From Chloroflexota bacterium (GTDB taxonomy: Bacteria > Chloroflexota > Limnocylindria > QHBO01), in NCBI GenBank assembly GCA_005879775.1, contig VBJX01000079.1:1-5516 (forward strand): 5,516 nt of DNA, in the 5' to 3' direction. The notes under the pieces were generated by a model. That model saw only the letters and a program-made list of their open reading frames with translations. It had not been told where the DNA came from and searched no databases. Of this stretch, positions 4,176-5,516 are shown piece by piece. Both the position numbers and the translations under genes were made by a program. Position 1 is the stretch's first letter. Each line of letters starts with the position of its first letter.

Positions 4176-5516
4176 GCCCGGAAGACGAGACGCGCGTGGA
4201 GCACGACTCGATGGGCGAGGTCCAGGTTCCGGCCGATGCTCGCTGGGGAGCCACCACTCAGCGCGCGGTCGAGAACTTCCCGATCAGCGGCCAGCCGATC
4301 GACGCCGAGCTGATCCACGCCCTTGGCCTCATCAAGGCCGCGGCCGCCAACGTGAACGCAACGCTGGGCGTCCTTGACGGGGAGACCTCGGTCGCCATCC
4401 GTGCCGCGGCGCAGGAGGTGGCGGACGGCCGCTGGGACGAGCAGTTCCCCATCGACGTGTTCCAGACCGGGTCGGGCACCAGCAGCAATATGAACGCGAA
4501 CGAGGTGATCGCCAGCCTGGCCGGGGAGCGGCTCGGGCGGCCCGTGCACCCGAACGACCAGGTCAACGCCAGCCAGTCGAGCAACGACGTCATCCCATCG
4601 GCCATTCACCTGGCGGCGACCGATGGCGTGGTCAACACCCTCGTTCCGGCGTTGAAGCGGCTGGCGACGGCGCTGGAGGGGAAGGCGGGTGAGTTCGCAT
4701 CGGTCGTCAAGTCCGGCCGCACCCACCTCATGGACGCCACGCCGGTGACCCTCGGCCAGGAGTTCGGCGGGTACGCGGCGCAGGTGCGCAACGGCATCGA
4801 GAGGCTCGAGGCAAGCCTTCCGCGCGTGGCGGAGCTGGCGCTGGGAGGGACGGCGGTGGGGACCGGGATCAATGCGCCTGCCGGATTCGCTCCCGCCGTC
4901 ATCGAGGAGCTGCGCACGACGACCGGCCTCCCGCTCACCGAGGCGCGAAACCACTTCGAGGCGCAGGGCGCCCGCGACGGACTGGTCGAGCTGAGCGGGC
5001 AGCTGCGAACCATCGCCATCGGCCTCTACAAGATCGCCACCGACATCCGCTGGATGGCGTCCGGCCCCCGGGCCGGACTGGCGGAGATCCACGTGCCGGA
5101 CCTCCAGCCTGGCTCCTCGATCATGCCCGGCAAGGTGAACCCGGTCATCCCCGAGGCGCTCTCCATGGTCTGCGCCCAGGTGATCGGCAACGACGCTGCC
5201 ATCGCCTTCGGCGGTGCCGCGGGCAACTTCGAGCTGAACATCATGCTGCCGATGCTGGCCCGCAACATCCTAGAATCGATCCGCTTGCTGGCCAATGCAT
5301 CGGTCCTGTTCGCAGACCGATGCGTCAGCGGCATCGCCGCTGACGAGGCACGCGCCCGGGAGTTCGCGCAGGGGTCGCCTTCGGTCGCGACCGCCCTCAA
5401 CCCGGTTCTCGGCTACGAGGAGGCGGCGTCGATCGCGAAGCAGGCGCTCGCTGAGCGAACGTCGATTCGGCAGGTCGTGATCGAGCGCGGCCACGTCGAT
5501 TCCGGAAAGGTCAGCC
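4172..5516 (+). CDS. fumC: Class II fumarate hydratase (fumarase C), 3' end cut by the window edge
   Basis: The frame is open to the right edge: 448 codons of a protein of about 460-475 residues, so only the extreme C-terminus is missing. The enzyme interconverts fumarate and malate in the TCA cycle as a cytoplasmic homotetramer with no iron-sulphur cluster. All superfamily motifs are present: TGSGTSSNMNANEV (99-112), SQSSNDVIPSA (134-144), SGRTHLMDATPVTLGQEF (181-198) with the T184-H185 pair, and the signature GSSIMPGKVNP (314-324) with catalytic S315 and substrate-binding K321 and N323. The N-terminal EHDSMGEVQVP, and AQVIGNDAAIAFGG with FELNIMLPMLARNILES, closely resemble mycobacterial-type fumarases. 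Aspartase is less likely, because aspartases usually have MPAKVNP where this has MPGKVNP. The GTG at 4172 overlaps the DUF309 stop as GTGA. It has only a weak ribosome site, so coupling is likely; the ATG at 4211 would remove conserved residues. Confidence 0.95.
   Translation, partial: MSPEDETRVEHDSMGEVQVPADARWGATTQRAVENFPISGQPIDAELIHALGLIKAAAANVNATLGVLDGETSVAIRAAAQEVADGRWDEQFPIDVFQTGSGTSSNMNANEVIASLAGERLGRPVHPNDQVNASQSSNDVIPSAIHLAATDGVVNTLVPALKRLATALEGKAGEFASVVKSGRTHLMDATPVTLGQEFGGYAAQVRNGIERLEASLPRVAELALGGTAVGTGINAPAGFAPAVIEELRTTTGLPLTEARNHFEAQGARDGLVELSGQLRTIAIGLYKIATDIRWMASGPRAGLAEIHVPDLQPGSSIMPGKVNPVIPEALSMVCAQVIGNDAAIAFGGAAGNFELNIMLPMLARNILESIRLLANASVLFADRCVSGIAADEARAREFAQGSPSVATALNPVLGYEEAASIAKQALAERTSIRQVVIERGHVDSGKVS
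5297..5345. repeat. Two adjoining inverted repeats near the 3' end of fumC
   Basis: GCATCGGTC (5297-5305) pairs with GACCGATGC (5315-5323) around a 9-base loop. Immediately after, CGTCAGCGGC (5323-5332) pairs with GCCGCTGACG (5336-5345) around ATC. Both arms are perfect (9 and 10 bp), and base 5323 is shared between them. They lie inside coding sequence, so they could be mRNA structure or a by-product of GC-rich codon use. Confidence 0.7.

Noticed and set aside
5061..5076. CCGGCCC/GGGCCGG inverted repeat in fumC
   Set aside because: It consists only of G and C, in codons for Gly-Pro-Arg-Ala-Gly, with a 2-base spacer too short for a hairpin loop. It is expected by chance in GC-rich coding sequence.
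3914..5092. 392-codon open frame on the minus strand
   Set aside because: It is antisense to DUF309 and fumarase, both with complete family motifs. Its translation is compositionally biased and shows no recognisable domain.
4172..5516. Aspartase (aspA) rather than fumarase
   Set aside because: The NPVIPE segment also occurs in aspartases, but GSSIMPGKVNP and the close resemblance to mycobacterial-type fumarases along the protein favour fumarase.

Overview
This is a GC-rich bacterial window packed with short-spaced or overlapping genes. All but one are common housekeeping, signalling or cofactor-dependent families; the exception is a protein of unknown function. A deazaflavin (F420)-dependent oxidoreductase-like protein points to an F420-using lineage. 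The fumarase resembles the actinobacterial (mycobacterial) class II type. Together these suggest Actinomycetota or a GC-rich Chloroflexota-like soil or water lineage. This is an inference from protein families, not a phylogenetic placement.

Layout: (1) 1-534, plus strand: the C-terminal part of a succinate-semialdehyde-type aldehyde dehydrogenase, cut by the left edge. (2) 535-596: a short convergent gap with a GC-rich hairpin. (3) 2623 down to 597, minus strand: a two-gene signalling cassette, a FIST-domain sensor followed by a soluble class III adenylate cyclase. The two genes overlap by the 4 bases ATGA. (4) 2624-2757: a divergent promoter region. (5) 2758-3198, plus strand: a SRPBCC/polyketide-cyclase-like protein with a perfect 26-bp palindrome near its 5' end. 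(6) 3633 down to 3184, minus strand: a Ddn-like F420-dependent oxidoreductase whose 3' end overlaps that of the SRPBCC gene by 15 bp. (7) 3634-3710: a second divergent promoter region. (8) 3711-4175, plus strand: a DUF309 protein. (9) 4172 to the right edge, plus strand: class II fumarase, overlapping the DUF309 stop codon by 4 bases (GTGA) and lacking only its extreme C-terminus. It has no stop codon inside the window, so a search for closed ORFs would miss it.

How the genes may work together: FIST proteins are predicted small-ligand sensors. The cyclase has an N-terminal coiled coil but no sensor domain or membrane segment of its own, so the pair reads as a split receptor and cAMP generator. 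DUF309 and fumC look translationally coupled. The plus-strand genes at 2758 and 3711 share a near-identical 13-bp -10-like element (CCGCTAYCATCGG), and at 3711 it lies so close to the ATG that a leaderless mRNA is likely. I see no mobile element, CRISPR array, tRNA or rRNA. The observations most worth a second look are the FIST-cyclase cassette and the 26-bp palindrome; the rest of the window is ordinary chromosome.
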